Source: JAICSD01 sp035637115
Lineage (GTDB): Bacteria; Acidobacteriota; Vicinamibacteria; Vicinamibacterales; 2-12-FULL-66-21
Assembly: GCA_035637115.1 (NCBI GenBank)
Contig: DASPXV010000197.1
Location: forward strand, 12,526-76,525
DNA: 64,000 nt
Direction of reading: 5' to 3'
The notes beneath the pieces are model-generated. The model was not told the origin of the DNA. It did not search any database and was given only the letters and a program-made list of their open reading frames with translations. Below, piece by piece: positions 51,980 through 59,206 of this stretch. Made by a program: the position numbers and the translations under genes. Numbering within the stretch: the first letter of the stretch is position 1; each line of letters begins with the position of its first letter.

Positions 51980-52192
51980 ATGCGCATCCTCCGCGGCCTG
52001 AGAAGCCGGCTGCTGCCGTGCGGCTGCATCGCGGGAATCTACGAGACGTACGACGGGGAAGTCGTAACTCTTCTCGACGAGCGACAGGCGACGTGCCAGG
52101 ACAGCCGCCACGAGAACGGAAACAGGATTCCCGATCTCGCGGCGCCGTCCGGGTCATCAGAAGTAACTCTTCACGCCGAACGTCAGCGCTAA
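51980..52192 (+). CDS. Small cysteine/histidine protein, possibly metal-binding
   Basis: A 70-residue frame from ATG 51980. The part from LLPCGCIAGIYETYDGEVVT to LLDERQATCQDSRHENGNRI looks like a real small protein: CGC, a later cysteine and a histidine with a compact beta pattern, which could hold one metal ion. Codon use and position in an otherwise empty 243-bp gap support it. Its last 12 codons overlap the convergent barrel gene, so the true end may be selected only loosely. I recall similar short unnamed proteins in related bacteria but cannot name a family. Confidence 0.5.
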   Translation: MRILRGLRSRLLPCGCIAGIYETYDGEVVTLLDERQATCQDSRHENGNRIPDLAAPSGSSEVTLHAERQR

Positions 52193-52702
52193 CCCTGACG
52201 GGTTGAAGTCGTTAATCTTCGACACGATGTGATACCGCGCTTCGCCTTTCACTGACACCGTATTCGACGTAAAGAATTCCGCGCCGCCGAAGATCGTTCC
52301 GCCCACCTTCGTCTCGCTGTCACCCACGTTGTGCCCGTTATCCCGGAACTGCAAAAAATACGTCCCGACTCCGGCGCCCACGAAGGGATGAACCTGCCCC
52401 CCTTCCCAGTTGTGTACGAGATCGACGCCGACGCGGATCTGTCGGAGCGAATCGCTCTTCTCGTGTTCGAACTTGGGATTGGCCCATCCCACGCCGAGCC
52501 GGACGCTGTCCCGCGCCGAGAGGTAGTACTCGTAGAACCCTTCAAGAGCCGGTCCTCTGGTCAGCGCGTCTTCCTTCGGCAGGAACACGCCAACCTCGCC
52601 GCCGATCGCGGCAGCACCCTTGTGCGGCATGCGTCCTTGGGCGAATGCCATCGCGGGCACCAGCCCCATGATCAAGGTCAATCCCAACAGTTGAGCTTTC
52701 AT
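52157..52702 (-). CDS. Outer-membrane beta-barrel protein
   Basis: The start is ATG 52700-52702 (MKAQLLGLTLIMGLVPAMAFA) with GGGAGAG ahead of it; the open frame to 52828 is shadow. The 181 residues include a signal peptide and alternating strands with aromatic ends: AIGGEVGVFLPKEDA, EGFYEYYLSARDSVRLGVGWA, VGVDLVHNWEGGQVHPFVGAG, GTIFGGAEFFTSNTVSVKGEARYHIVSK and LALTFGVKSYF. The final phenylalanine is the usual signal for barrel assembly. It resembles OmpW/OmpA-type 8-strand barrels; no role can be given. Confidence 0.85.
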   Translation of the reverse strand: MKAQLLGLTLIMGLVPAMAFAQGRMPHKGAAAIGGEVGVFLPKEDALTRGPALEGFYEYYLSARDSVRLGVGWANPKFEHEKSDSLRQIRVGVDLVHNWEGGQVHPFVGAGVGTYFLQFRDNGHNVGDSETKVGGTIFGGAEFFTSNTVSVKGEARYHIVSKINDFNPSGLALTFGVKSYF

Positions 52703-52779
52703 CACTATCTCTCCCTTCCCGTCGAGGTTCGACGGTCGCAAGTTGAATGCCGTCGCGGGACGATAGAATCGAATTTCCG

Positions 52780-53529
52780 ATGAAAATCGCCACGTGGAAC
52801 GTGAACGGCATCCGCGCCCGTCAGTCACAGGTGCAGGAATTGGTCGAACGGGAACGACCCGACATCGTCTGCCTGCAGGAAATCAAAGCGGTCTCCGATC
52901 AGGTTCCCGCGGCGTTGTGCGAGATGGAGGGCTACTGGTGCTACTGGCACGGCGCGAAGGGGTACTCGGGCGTCGGACTGCACGTGAACAAGTCCATTGC
53001 GCCTGAACGGCCTGCGTTCGCGCATCCGGACTTCGACTACGAAAGCCGGATCGTCACAGCGGAGGTGAACGGCGTGATGTTCGGTTCGATTTATGTACCG
53101 AACGGCGGAAAGGATTTTGCTGCCAAGATGCGCTTTCTCGAATCGCTCGAGCAGTTCGCGGCAGATCTGCACGCGTCCGGACGTCGGGTGGTGCTATGCG
53201 GCGATTTGAATATCGCGCGCGCGGAGATCGACGTGCACCCGAAGGAGCGGAAGCCACGCGCGATCGGCCAGCTTCCAGAAGAACGCGCGCTCCTCGAGCG
53301 CATCATCGGTCACGGCCTCGTCGACACGGGGCGTGCACTCGAGCCGGGAAACGATCAGATGTTCACCTGGTGGGCGCCGTGGCGCAACATGAAGCAGCGG
53401 AACATCGGGTGGCGCCTGGACTACGTGCTCGCGACCCAGTCGCTGTTCGACCGCGTGCAGGGCTGCGTCATTCAACGGGAGTTCGGCACGAGCGACCATG
53501 GCCCCGTCGTGGCCACGTTTGACGTCTAA
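52780..53529 (+). CDS. xthA: Exodeoxyribonuclease III (AP endonuclease)
   Basis: The start is ATG 52780 (MKIATWNVNGIRARQSQ), 249 residues, the normal length. All exonuclease III motifs are seen: NVNGIR (Asn metal ligand), DIVCLQEIKA (Glu), YSGVGLHV, SIYVPNGG, VVLCGDLNIARAEIDVH (Asp/Asn pair), IGWRLDYVLAT and the final GTSDHGPVVATF (Asp-His pair). It cuts DNA at abasic sites and removes 3' blocking groups in base-excision repair. It diverges from the barrel gene and is followed 18 bp later by the TonB-domain gene. Confidence 0.95.
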   Translation: MKIATWNVNGIRARQSQVQELVERERPDIVCLQEIKAVSDQVPAALCEMEGYWCYWHGAKGYSGVGLHVNKSIAPERPAFAHPDFDYESRIVTAEVNGVMFGSIYVPNGGKDFAAKMRFLESLEQFAADLHASGRRVVLCGDLNIARAEIDVHPKERKPRAIGQLPEERALLERIIGHGLVDTGRALEPGNDQMFTWWAPWRNMKQRNIGWRLDYVLATQSLFDRVQGCVIQREFGTSDHGPVVATFDV

Positions 53530-53547
53530 TTCAGATCGGAGGGTGCA

Positions 53548-54312
53548 ATGAAGTCCGTTCTCGCCATGTATCTCTGTCTGGGCGTCGGTCCGGCGTTTGC
53601 GCCACAAGCGCAGGTGCCGCGCGATACACCACCGCCGATGGTGGAAGAGGCGCGGCGCGAACGCGATCTGCGAGCGACGATCGCTGCCGGAACGGCAACG
53701 AATCAAACCTACCTCGAGCTCGAGCGGCTGCTGTGGCAACGAACGCAGCGCTACGGCATCGACGAAGCCACGAAGCGTGAGTACCTCCGGCAGGCGATGG
53801 AGATCGCCGATACCGCGCTCCTGCTCGACCCGAAGACTCCGGATCAGCTTGTCTTCAAGAACATCCTTCTTCGCGCGCAGGCGGACATGGCGACAGATCC
53901 AGCCGAAAAGAAGCGCCTGACCGATGAGGCCAGCGTCGTCTCGAAGCGTGCTATGGAGGCAAAGGGGCAAGGAACGGGATCGCCGTTCAGCGAGCCGTTC
54001 GAGCAAACCGTCGCCCGACTTCAGCCGCTGCGCGTCGGCGGCAATATCGTTGCGCCGACGAAAACAAAGGACGTGAAACCGGCCTATCCGCCCGAGGCGC
54101 AGACCGCTCACGTCCAGGGAGTCATGATCGTCGAGGCGTTAGTCGACGCGAACGGCAAAATGGCCAACGCCAGGATCCTGCGCTCGATTCCGATACTGGA
54201 TGCGGCAGCGCTCGACGCGGTCAGTCAATGGGAGTTCACCCCCACGCTGCTGAACGGCGCTCCCGTCAGCGTCATCATGACCGTCACGGTGAACTTCAGC
54301 ATGATGGAGTAG
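53548..54312 (+). CDS. Exported TonB C-terminal domain protein
   Basis: A 254-residue protein with GGAGGG eight bases before the ATG. It has a signal peptide (MKSVLAMYLCLGVGPAFA) in place of the usual TonB transmembrane anchor. Residues about 35-135 are helical and TPR-like (TYLELERLLWQRTQ, YLRQAMEIADTALLLDPKTPD). The TonB C-terminal domain is at about 165-252: KPAYPPEAQTAHVQGVMIVE, VDANGKMANARILRSIPILD, AALDAVSQWEFTPTLLNGAPV. Without an anchor it cannot be a classical ExbBD-driven energy transducer; such TPR-TonB fusions are common in Acidobacteriota. The VWFA-related gene follows 12 bp later. Confidence 0.87.
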   Translation: MKSVLAMYLCLGVGPAFAPQAQVPRDTPPPMVEEARRERDLRATIAAGTATNQTYLELERLLWQRTQRYGIDEATKREYLRQAMEIADTALLLDPKTPDQLVFKNILLRAQADMATDPAEKKRLTDEASVVSKRAMEAKGQGTGSPFSEPFEQTVARLQPLRVGGNIVAPTKTKDVKPAYPPEAQTAHVQGVMIVEALVDANGKMANARILRSIPILDAAALDAVSQWEFTPTLLNGAPVSVIMTVTVNFSMME

Positions 54313-54324
54313 TCTGCACACTCG

Positions 54325-56154
54325 ATGCGAAAACACCTGATCGTCGCGGTCGCCGCGATCGCGGCCGTCGTGACGGTCGGCGCGCAACAGGCGCCGCCAC
54401 AGCAGCCGCCTGCCCAGACGAAGGCGCAGCCGCCCCAGCAGCCACCCGTATTCCGCGGCGGCACCAACCAGGTCCGCGTGGATGTCACCGTCTTGAACAA
54501 GAAGGGGGATCCGGTCACCGACCTGACGAAGGATGACTTCGAGGTGCGCGAGGATGGCGTCGTTCAGTCGATCGACAATCTGAAATTGATCGAAGCGACG
54601 GGCGCGGCGCCGGAGGACGACACATCGCTGCCGATCCGATCGCAGTATCACGCCGCGGCGGAGGCCGCTCGCGACGACATCCGCGTCTTCGTCATCTTCT
54701 GGGACGAGTACCACATCGGCGAAATGGCGCCGGCGATTCGCGCGCGGGCGGCCCTCGAGAATTTCGTCCAGTTCGCGTTCGGCCCGACCGATCTGGTCGC
54801 GCTGATGGACCAGCTCACGCCGACCGACGCGATCAAGTTCACGCGCGATCGACGAGAGCTCGCCGAGCAGGTCCACAAGCTCAAAGGGCGGCAGGGGGTC
54901 TACGTGCCTGCGCGCAGCGCTGTCGAGGAGGCGCAGATGTATCGCGCGCGCGACCTCGAGATGTTGCGCGCGCAGGTGACCGCAACGGCGCTGGAGTCCA
55001 CGATTGCATTTCTCGGATCGCTGAAGGAAGGGCGCAAGTCCATCCTGTTCGTGTCGCAGACGATCGGCCGCGTGGGTAACGGTCCCATGGATACGTTCTC
55101 ATGGCTCAACGGTGCGATCCGCTCCGCCAACGCGAACAACACCACGATCTACGCCTTCGACCCGCGCGGACTTGATATGAGCACGCGGCCATCAGACATC
55201 CTGCACTCGCTGGCGGAGGAGACCGGTGGGCGGCAGATCTCGAACAACGAGCCGGCGATGTCCCTCCGCGAGGTCGTCAAGAACGCAAGTGCGTTCTACC
55301 TGCTCGGTTATGCGTCTGCGAAAAATCCGGCTGATGGGAAGTTCCACAAGATCGCGGTCCGCGTGAAGCGCCCCGGAATCGAAGTGCGGTCCCGTACCGG
55401 CTACTTCGCGCCGGCGCTCACTGACGTGGATGCGGCGAAAAAGGCCGCTTCCGCAAACGAACCGCCCATGGAGATTTCTAAGGCGCTCGAGAAGCTCGTG
55501 GACGCGCCACACATGACTGTCACGGGCGACCTCTGGGCCGGTGCGTCTCCAGGCGCCGACGGCAGGCCGCGCGTGACGATCGCGTGGACCTCGCGCGACG
55601 CGGCAGAAGATGCCGTCTCGGTGCGCGCAAGCGGCGCCGACGGTCACGTCTATTTCGATGGGCCGCTGCGATCGAATCACGTGGAGTTCGACGCCGAGCC
55701 TGGGACGCTCAGGATTCGGCGCAGCCTGCTCGAATCGGATGGGTCAGTCTCCGACAAGCAGGAGATGATGCTCGACGTCCCCGACTTCGCAACGGCGCCG
55801 CTCTCAATCGGATCGCCGATCCTCTTCCGCGCGCGCACGCCACTCGAACTGCGCGCGATCCAGGCGGAGCCGAATCCCGCACCCTTCGCCGGACGCCAGT
55901 TCGAGCGCACCGATCGGATCGTCGTCCGCTTCGGCGTCTATGGCTTGGCGGCGAAGGACGCGACCGTCACCGCCACTCTCCTCAGCCGGCAGGGCGCCAG
56001 GCTCGCGAGCATGCCGCTCAAGTCCGTCGCGACGGGAGGGTATGAGATCGATCTGCCGATCGGCTCGGTCGCGCGCGGCGAGTACGTCTTCGAGATCGCC
56101 GCGTCCCACGGCGCTGATCAGGCCAAGACGCTCCTCTCGTTCAAAGTGAACTGA
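54325..56154 (+). CDS. VWFA-related Acidobacterial domain protein
   Basis: A 609-residue exported protein with a signal peptide (IVAVAAIAAVVTVGAQ) and a Gln/Pro-rich link (APPQQPPAQTKAQPPQQPP). It then shows the pattern of the VWFA-related Acidobacterial domain: VRVDVTVLNKKGDPVTDL, FEVREDGVVQSIDNLKLIE, VIFWDEYHIG, then FDPRGLDMSTRPSDILHSLA, and VVKNASAFYLLGYAS with KIAVRVKRPGIEVRSRTGYF. The metal-site DxSxS of classical VWA domains is altered (WDEYH). The last ~200 residues are beta-rich. These proteins are numerous and nearly confined to Acidobacteriota; function unknown. It is the best taxonomic marker here. Confidence 0.9.
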   Translation: MRKHLIVAVAAIAAVVTVGAQQAPPQQPPAQTKAQPPQQPPVFRGGTNQVRVDVTVLNKKGDPVTDLTKDDFEVREDGVVQSIDNLKLIEATGAAPEDDTSLPIRSQYHAAAEAARDDIRVFVIFWDEYHIGEMAPAIRARAALENFVQFAFGPTDLVALMDQLTPTDAIKFTRDRRELAEQVHKLKGRQGVYVPARSAVEEAQMYRARDLEMLRAQVTATALESTIAFLGSLKEGRKSILFVSQTIGRVGNGPMDTFSWLNGAIRSANANNTTIYAFDPRGLDMSTRPSDILHSLAEETGGRQISNNEPAMSLREVVKNASAFYLLGYASAKNPADGKFHKIAVRVKRPGIEVRSRTGYFAPALTDVDAAKKAASANEPPMEISKALEKLVDAPHMTVTGDLWAGASPGADGRPRVTIAWTSRDAAEDAVSVRASGADGHVYFDGPLRSNHVEFDAEPGTLRIRRSLLESDGSVSDKQEMMLDVPDFATAPLSIGSPILFRARTPLELRAIQAEPNPAPFAGRQFERTDRIVVRFGVYGLAAKDATVTATLLSRQGARLASMPLKSVATGGYEIDLPIGSVARGEYVFEIAASHGADQAKTLLSFKVN

Positions 56155-56170
56155 CGGACCGGCGACCACT

Positions 56171-56323
56171 GGGGGTCAGGTCTGCAAATCGCCGCACCCT
56201 GGGGTCAGGTCTGTAAATCGCCCCACGGCGGGGTCAGGTCTGGAAATCGGTCGAGACATGGCACCAGCAAAGGCGATTTGCAGACCTGACCCCTGGTTCG
56301 GGCGTTGTTTAGACCTGACCCCC
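56171..56323. repeat. Cluster of GGGGTCAGGTCTGCAAATCG repeats, direct and inverted
   Basis: Three direct copies of GGGGTCAGGTCTGCAAATCG or close variants start at 56172, 56201 and 56230. Two inverted copies end at about 56293 and 56323 (GGCGATTTGCAGACCTGACC form). The arrangement can fold into a large cruciform. The type recalls REP-like elements moved by tyrosine transposases, but none is encoded nearby. The last copy supplies the terminal codons and stop of pepT. Confidence 0.85.
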
Positions 56324-57544
56324 GGGATGGGCCCAGATCTGCGTCAGCTCGACAATGACGGCGACGGCGGCCTCTAGGTCCTGACGCGACGTCCATTCGA
56401 GGCGCGAATGGAAGTTGTGCTCTCCGGCGAACAGATTGGGCGTGGGAAGTCCCATGAACGAGAGCCGCGAGCCGTCGGTTCCGCCGCGGATCGGGTTTTC
56501 AATCGGCGCCAGGCCGACGCGACGGATCGCCTCGCGCGCGCGATCGACGATTCCCGGATGCCGATCCAGCACCTCGCGCATGTTGCGGTACTGCTCCTTG
56601 AGCTCGAACTCGACGCGTGTGCCCGTCTCCGCCGCCACCGTGCGCGTCAGCGCCTCGAGCAACGCCTGCTGATCGCGCAGCCCCGACGTCACGAAGTCGC
56701 GGAGCAGCACGCGCACCGACGTGCGGTCAACCGATGCCTCGATCTGGTACGGGTGGACGTAACCCTCATACCCGCTCGTCGTCTCCGGCGAAAGGCGCTT
56801 TCGCGGAAGCCGATCGACGAAGCGTGAGGCCGCCTTGATCGCATTGACCATCCGCCCGTGCGCGTAGCCGGGATGTGTGTTGAAACCGAGGAAGGTGATC
56901 CGCAGCACGTCGGCGGAAAAGCTTTCGAACTCGAGCTCTCCCTTCTTACCGCCATCGAGCGTGTACGCGCACGTCGCGCCAAACCGCTGGACGTCGAATT
57001 TGTCCGCGCCGCGGCCGATCTCTTCATCGGGCGTGAACCCGATGCGGATCGTTCCATGCGGAATCTCCGGGTGCGCCATCAGGTGCGCAGCCGCCTCCAC
57101 GATCGCCGCGACACCCGCCTTGTCATCCGCACCCAGCAGCGTCGTCCCTGACGCGGTCACGATGTCGTTCCCGATCTGCTCGGCGAGATCCGGATAATCC
57201 GCGGCACGCAGGATTGCCGACGGGTCATCCGGCAGGACGATGTCGCTGCCGTCCCATGCGTGGTGAACGATCGGCGTCACGTTCGTGCCGGACATCTCCG
57301 GGGACGTGTCGACGTGCGCGATGAACCCAACGATCGGCGCGTCGTGCGAGATCGTCGCCGGCACGGTTGCCATCAGGTAGCCGTTGCCGTCGAGGACCAC
57401 GTCCGCAAGGCCGATGGCTCGCAGTTCGTCGGCGAGAAGACGCTGGAGGACCAGTTGCCCGGGCGTACTCGGACACGTCGCCGAGCTTTCGGCGGCGCGT
57501 GTATCGATCGCGACGTAGCGCAGAAACCGATCAAGAACGGTCAT
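56309..57544 (-). CDS. pepT: Peptidase T (tripeptidase)
   Basis: A 411-residue M20 metallopeptidase. Zinc ligands and catalytic acids are in IVGFIAHVDTSPEMSG, TLLGADDKAGVAAIVEA, FTPDEEIGRGADKFD, YTLDGGKKGELEFESFSAD and the final LFAGEHNFHSRLEW. The dimerisation domain contains GFNTHPGYAHGRMVNAIKAA. PepT removes the N-terminal residue from tripeptides in the cytoplasm. The last codons GGQV and TAA come from the GGGGTCAGGTCT repeat, so the protein's natural tail after VELTQIWAHP has probably been replaced. Upstream on the same strand is the YkgJ-type gene, one base away. Confidence 0.94.
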   Translation of the reverse strand: MTVLDRFLRYVAIDTRAAESSATCPSTPGQLVLQRLLADELRAIGLADVVLDGNGYLMATVPATISHDAPIVGFIAHVDTSPEMSGTNVTPIVHHAWDGSDIVLPDDPSAILRAADYPDLAEQIGNDIVTASGTTLLGADDKAGVAAIVEAAAHLMAHPEIPHGTIRIGFTPDEEIGRGADKFDVQRFGATCAYTLDGGKKGELEFESFSADVLRITFLGFNTHPGYAHGRMVNAIKAASRFVDRLPRKRLSPETTSGYEGYVHPYQIEASVDRTSVRVLLRDFVTSGLRDQQALLEALTRTVAAETGTRVEFELKEQYRNMREVLDRHPGIVDRAREAIRRVGLAPIENPIRGGTDGSRLSFMGLPTPNLFAGEHNFHSRLEWTSRQDLEAAVAVIVELTQIWAHPGGQV

Positions 57545-58579
57545 CTATCCTGAACTCGAAGGAGTCGAAGTCTTCGAAGGACTTCGAAGGATCTCCTTCG
57601 ACCTTCGGCCCTTCGAAGTATCGAAGATCGAAGGTGCTCCTTCGCCTTTCTTCGAGTCCTCCGACTCCTTCGAGTTGAGAAGAATCGCGAGCTGCTGCGA
57701 TGACGACTCGTGGACGATCAGCTGGTCGCAACGGCGGATCGCCTCGCGCGGATTCCGATCCCGCGCGAGTTCCACCGAGAAGACATCGTGACACGCATGC
57801 AGGTAGCGCACGATCGTGCCGAGCGCGTTTCCCTGGTACGCGAGCCAGGTTCCGAACAGCCTCGCGGCGAGCCATCGTTTGACGGCGGGATCTTCGGGCG
57901 CCAGTTCGGCGGTCGGCGGCGGCGCGAGCATGCCGAATGCGTCGAGCACGGCGTGCTCCAGCGGGAGTCCCTCGGACGGCGTCCACTGTTCGATGCGCGC
58001 GGTGACGTCGGACAGCGCGCGCAAGGCAACACGCGGCGCGATGCCGCTGCGCGTCAGCAACTCGATCGCGCGCTGCTCCCACGCCGTGTAGCTCTCCAGA
58101 TCCATCATGACGCCAGGGCGCAGCACCGGCGGCCAGACATCCCGCGCATCGAGTCCGTCGAGCACGCCGTCACCTGTCAGCGATGCCGGTGCATCGACAA
58201 TGCCCACAGGACCGTCGTCATCGAACAACATGCCGGCTGCCGTCGGGCAGTAATGCGACAACGAGATGAAGGTGCCGCGAGGATCGTGGAGCACCTGCCG
58301 CGGAAACATCCGGCACGTGATGGGAAGAGCCGCGTGGCCCGCGGTGTTATGTATTTCACAGGCGTGAACGCCGTGATCGCTCTGGAGGAACGAGCAGCGC
58401 CGGCCTTCGTGCAGCCGCGCAAAAGCGCCGCGTTCTGAAACATCGATCTCGCCGCGCGTGAGGGCCAGTGCGCGCACGAACTCTAACTCCTGCGCGTCAA
58501 ACGGAATCGTCCATCCCGCCCTGCAGCAGGCGCCGGATCGCCGGCATTTGTACGAGGCGTGAAAACTAAGGCACTTCAC
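57545..58579 (-). CDS. YkgJ-family zinc/iron-cluster protein with repeat-encoded tail
   Basis: The start is uncertain; GTG 58577-58579 (VKCLSFHASYKC) has GGA before it, and the frame is open back to 58639. About 344 residues. The cysteine cluster of the YkgJ/UPF0153 family is seen: SYKCRRSGACCRAG (CxxxxxCC), CSFLQSDHGVHACEIH and ITCRMFPRQVL. A longer helical part follows, of the kind found in flagellin-lysine methylase-like relatives. The last ~45 residues (NSKESEDSKKGEGAPS..., SKTSTPSSSG) are coded by TCGAAGG-type repeats. The tail is very Ser/Lys-rich and unlike the rest. It stops one base before pepT. Confidence 0.75.
   Translation of the reverse strand: MKCLSFHASYKCRRSGACCRAGWTIPFDAQELEFVRALALTRGEIDVSERGAFARLHEGRRCSFLQSDHGVHACEIHNTAGHAALPITCRMFPRQVLHDPRGTFISLSHYCPTAAGMLFDDDGPVGIVDAPASLTGDGVLDGLDARDVWPPVLRPGVMMDLESYTAWEQRAIELLTRSGIAPRVALRALSDVTARIEQWTPSEGLPLEHAVLDAFGMLAPPPTAELAPEDPAVKRWLAARLFGTWLAYQGNALGTIVRYLHACHDVFSVELARDRNPREAIRRCDQLIVHESSSQQLAILLNSKESEDSKKGEGAPSIFDTSKGRRSKEILRSPSKTSTPSSSG
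57553..57676. repeat. TCGAAGG-rich inverted repeat block, locus 2
   Basis: 124 bp bounded by perfect 14-bp inverted ends, AACTCGAAGGAGTC (57553-57566) and GACTCCTTCGAGTT (57663-57676). The interior is built of TTCGAAGG/CCTTCGA units. A 19-base piece GAACTCGAAGGAGTCGAAG is identical to one in locus 1. On the minus strand it is read as the C-terminal tail of the YkgJ-type protein. Confidence 0.88.
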
Positions 58580-58705
58580 CAAGAGTGTCCAATCATCGTA
58601 ACGCCGATTACAGGAACGTTCGTGCCGCGAGGCGCACACACGGTTTATCCGGGGAAATCGGAGGGTACTCCTCGGCCCGGGAATTGCGATCTAAATAGGT
58701 CCGCC

Positions 58706-59143
58706 ATGTCCGAACGGGATACCTTCGGTCCCCGCCTTCGCCGCGAGCGCGAACGTCGGGGCATCTCGCTTGAAACCATCGCCTCGGTGACGAACGTCAG
58801 CATCGAGCTGTGGCAAGGTTTCGAAAACAACGACTTGTCGCGATGGCCCAAAGGCTTGTTTGCGCGAGCGTTCGTGCGCGATTACGCAAAGGCCGTCGGC
58901 CTTGACGCGAACGACGTCGTGGACGACTTCTGCCGCCTGTTCCCGCTCGGCGACCGCCGCGCCTTGCCGACTATCCGCAAGCAGGCGAAGTTGATTGGCC
59001 ACGATACGGCGATCGAAGACGATCCCGCGCTCATGCCTGGCGGCGTAGATCGCCGCGGCAGCCTGGATGGTCCATCGGAGTCTCTGAAACGAGCCCGCTT
59101 GCGGCTCGTACCCCGGATTCTGCGCGCCATTTTCCATACGTAA
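58706..59143 (+). CDS. Helix-turn-helix protein, RodZ-like N-terminal domain
   Basis: The start is ATG 58706 (MSERDTFGPRLRRERERRG), 145 residues; the open frame to 58559 lacks support. Residues about 7-75 are the HTH_25/RodZ-type cytoplasmic domain: ISLETIASVTNVSIELWQGF, ENNDLSRWPKGLFARAFVRDY and AKAVGLDANDVVDDFCRLFP. Unlike RodZ it has no transmembrane helix or periplasmic part. The rest is charged and mostly disordered (ALMPGGVDRRGSLDGPSES). It may bind DNA or act as a protein adaptor. The 126-bp gap before it, toward the divergent YkgJ-type gene, shows no clear promoter. Confidence 0.82.
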   Translation: MSERDTFGPRLRRERERRGISLETIASVTNVSIELWQGFENNDLSRWPKGLFARAFVRDYAKAVGLDANDVVDDFCRLFPLGDRRALPTIRKQAKLIGHDTAIEDDPALMPGGVDRRGSLDGPSESLKRARLRLVPRILRAIFHT

Positions 59144-59206
59144 GGAGCGCAAGCCGGAACGCGTCGGCCGGTGTCAGATGTACCGAGTATCATCCGGGAC
59201 GACATC

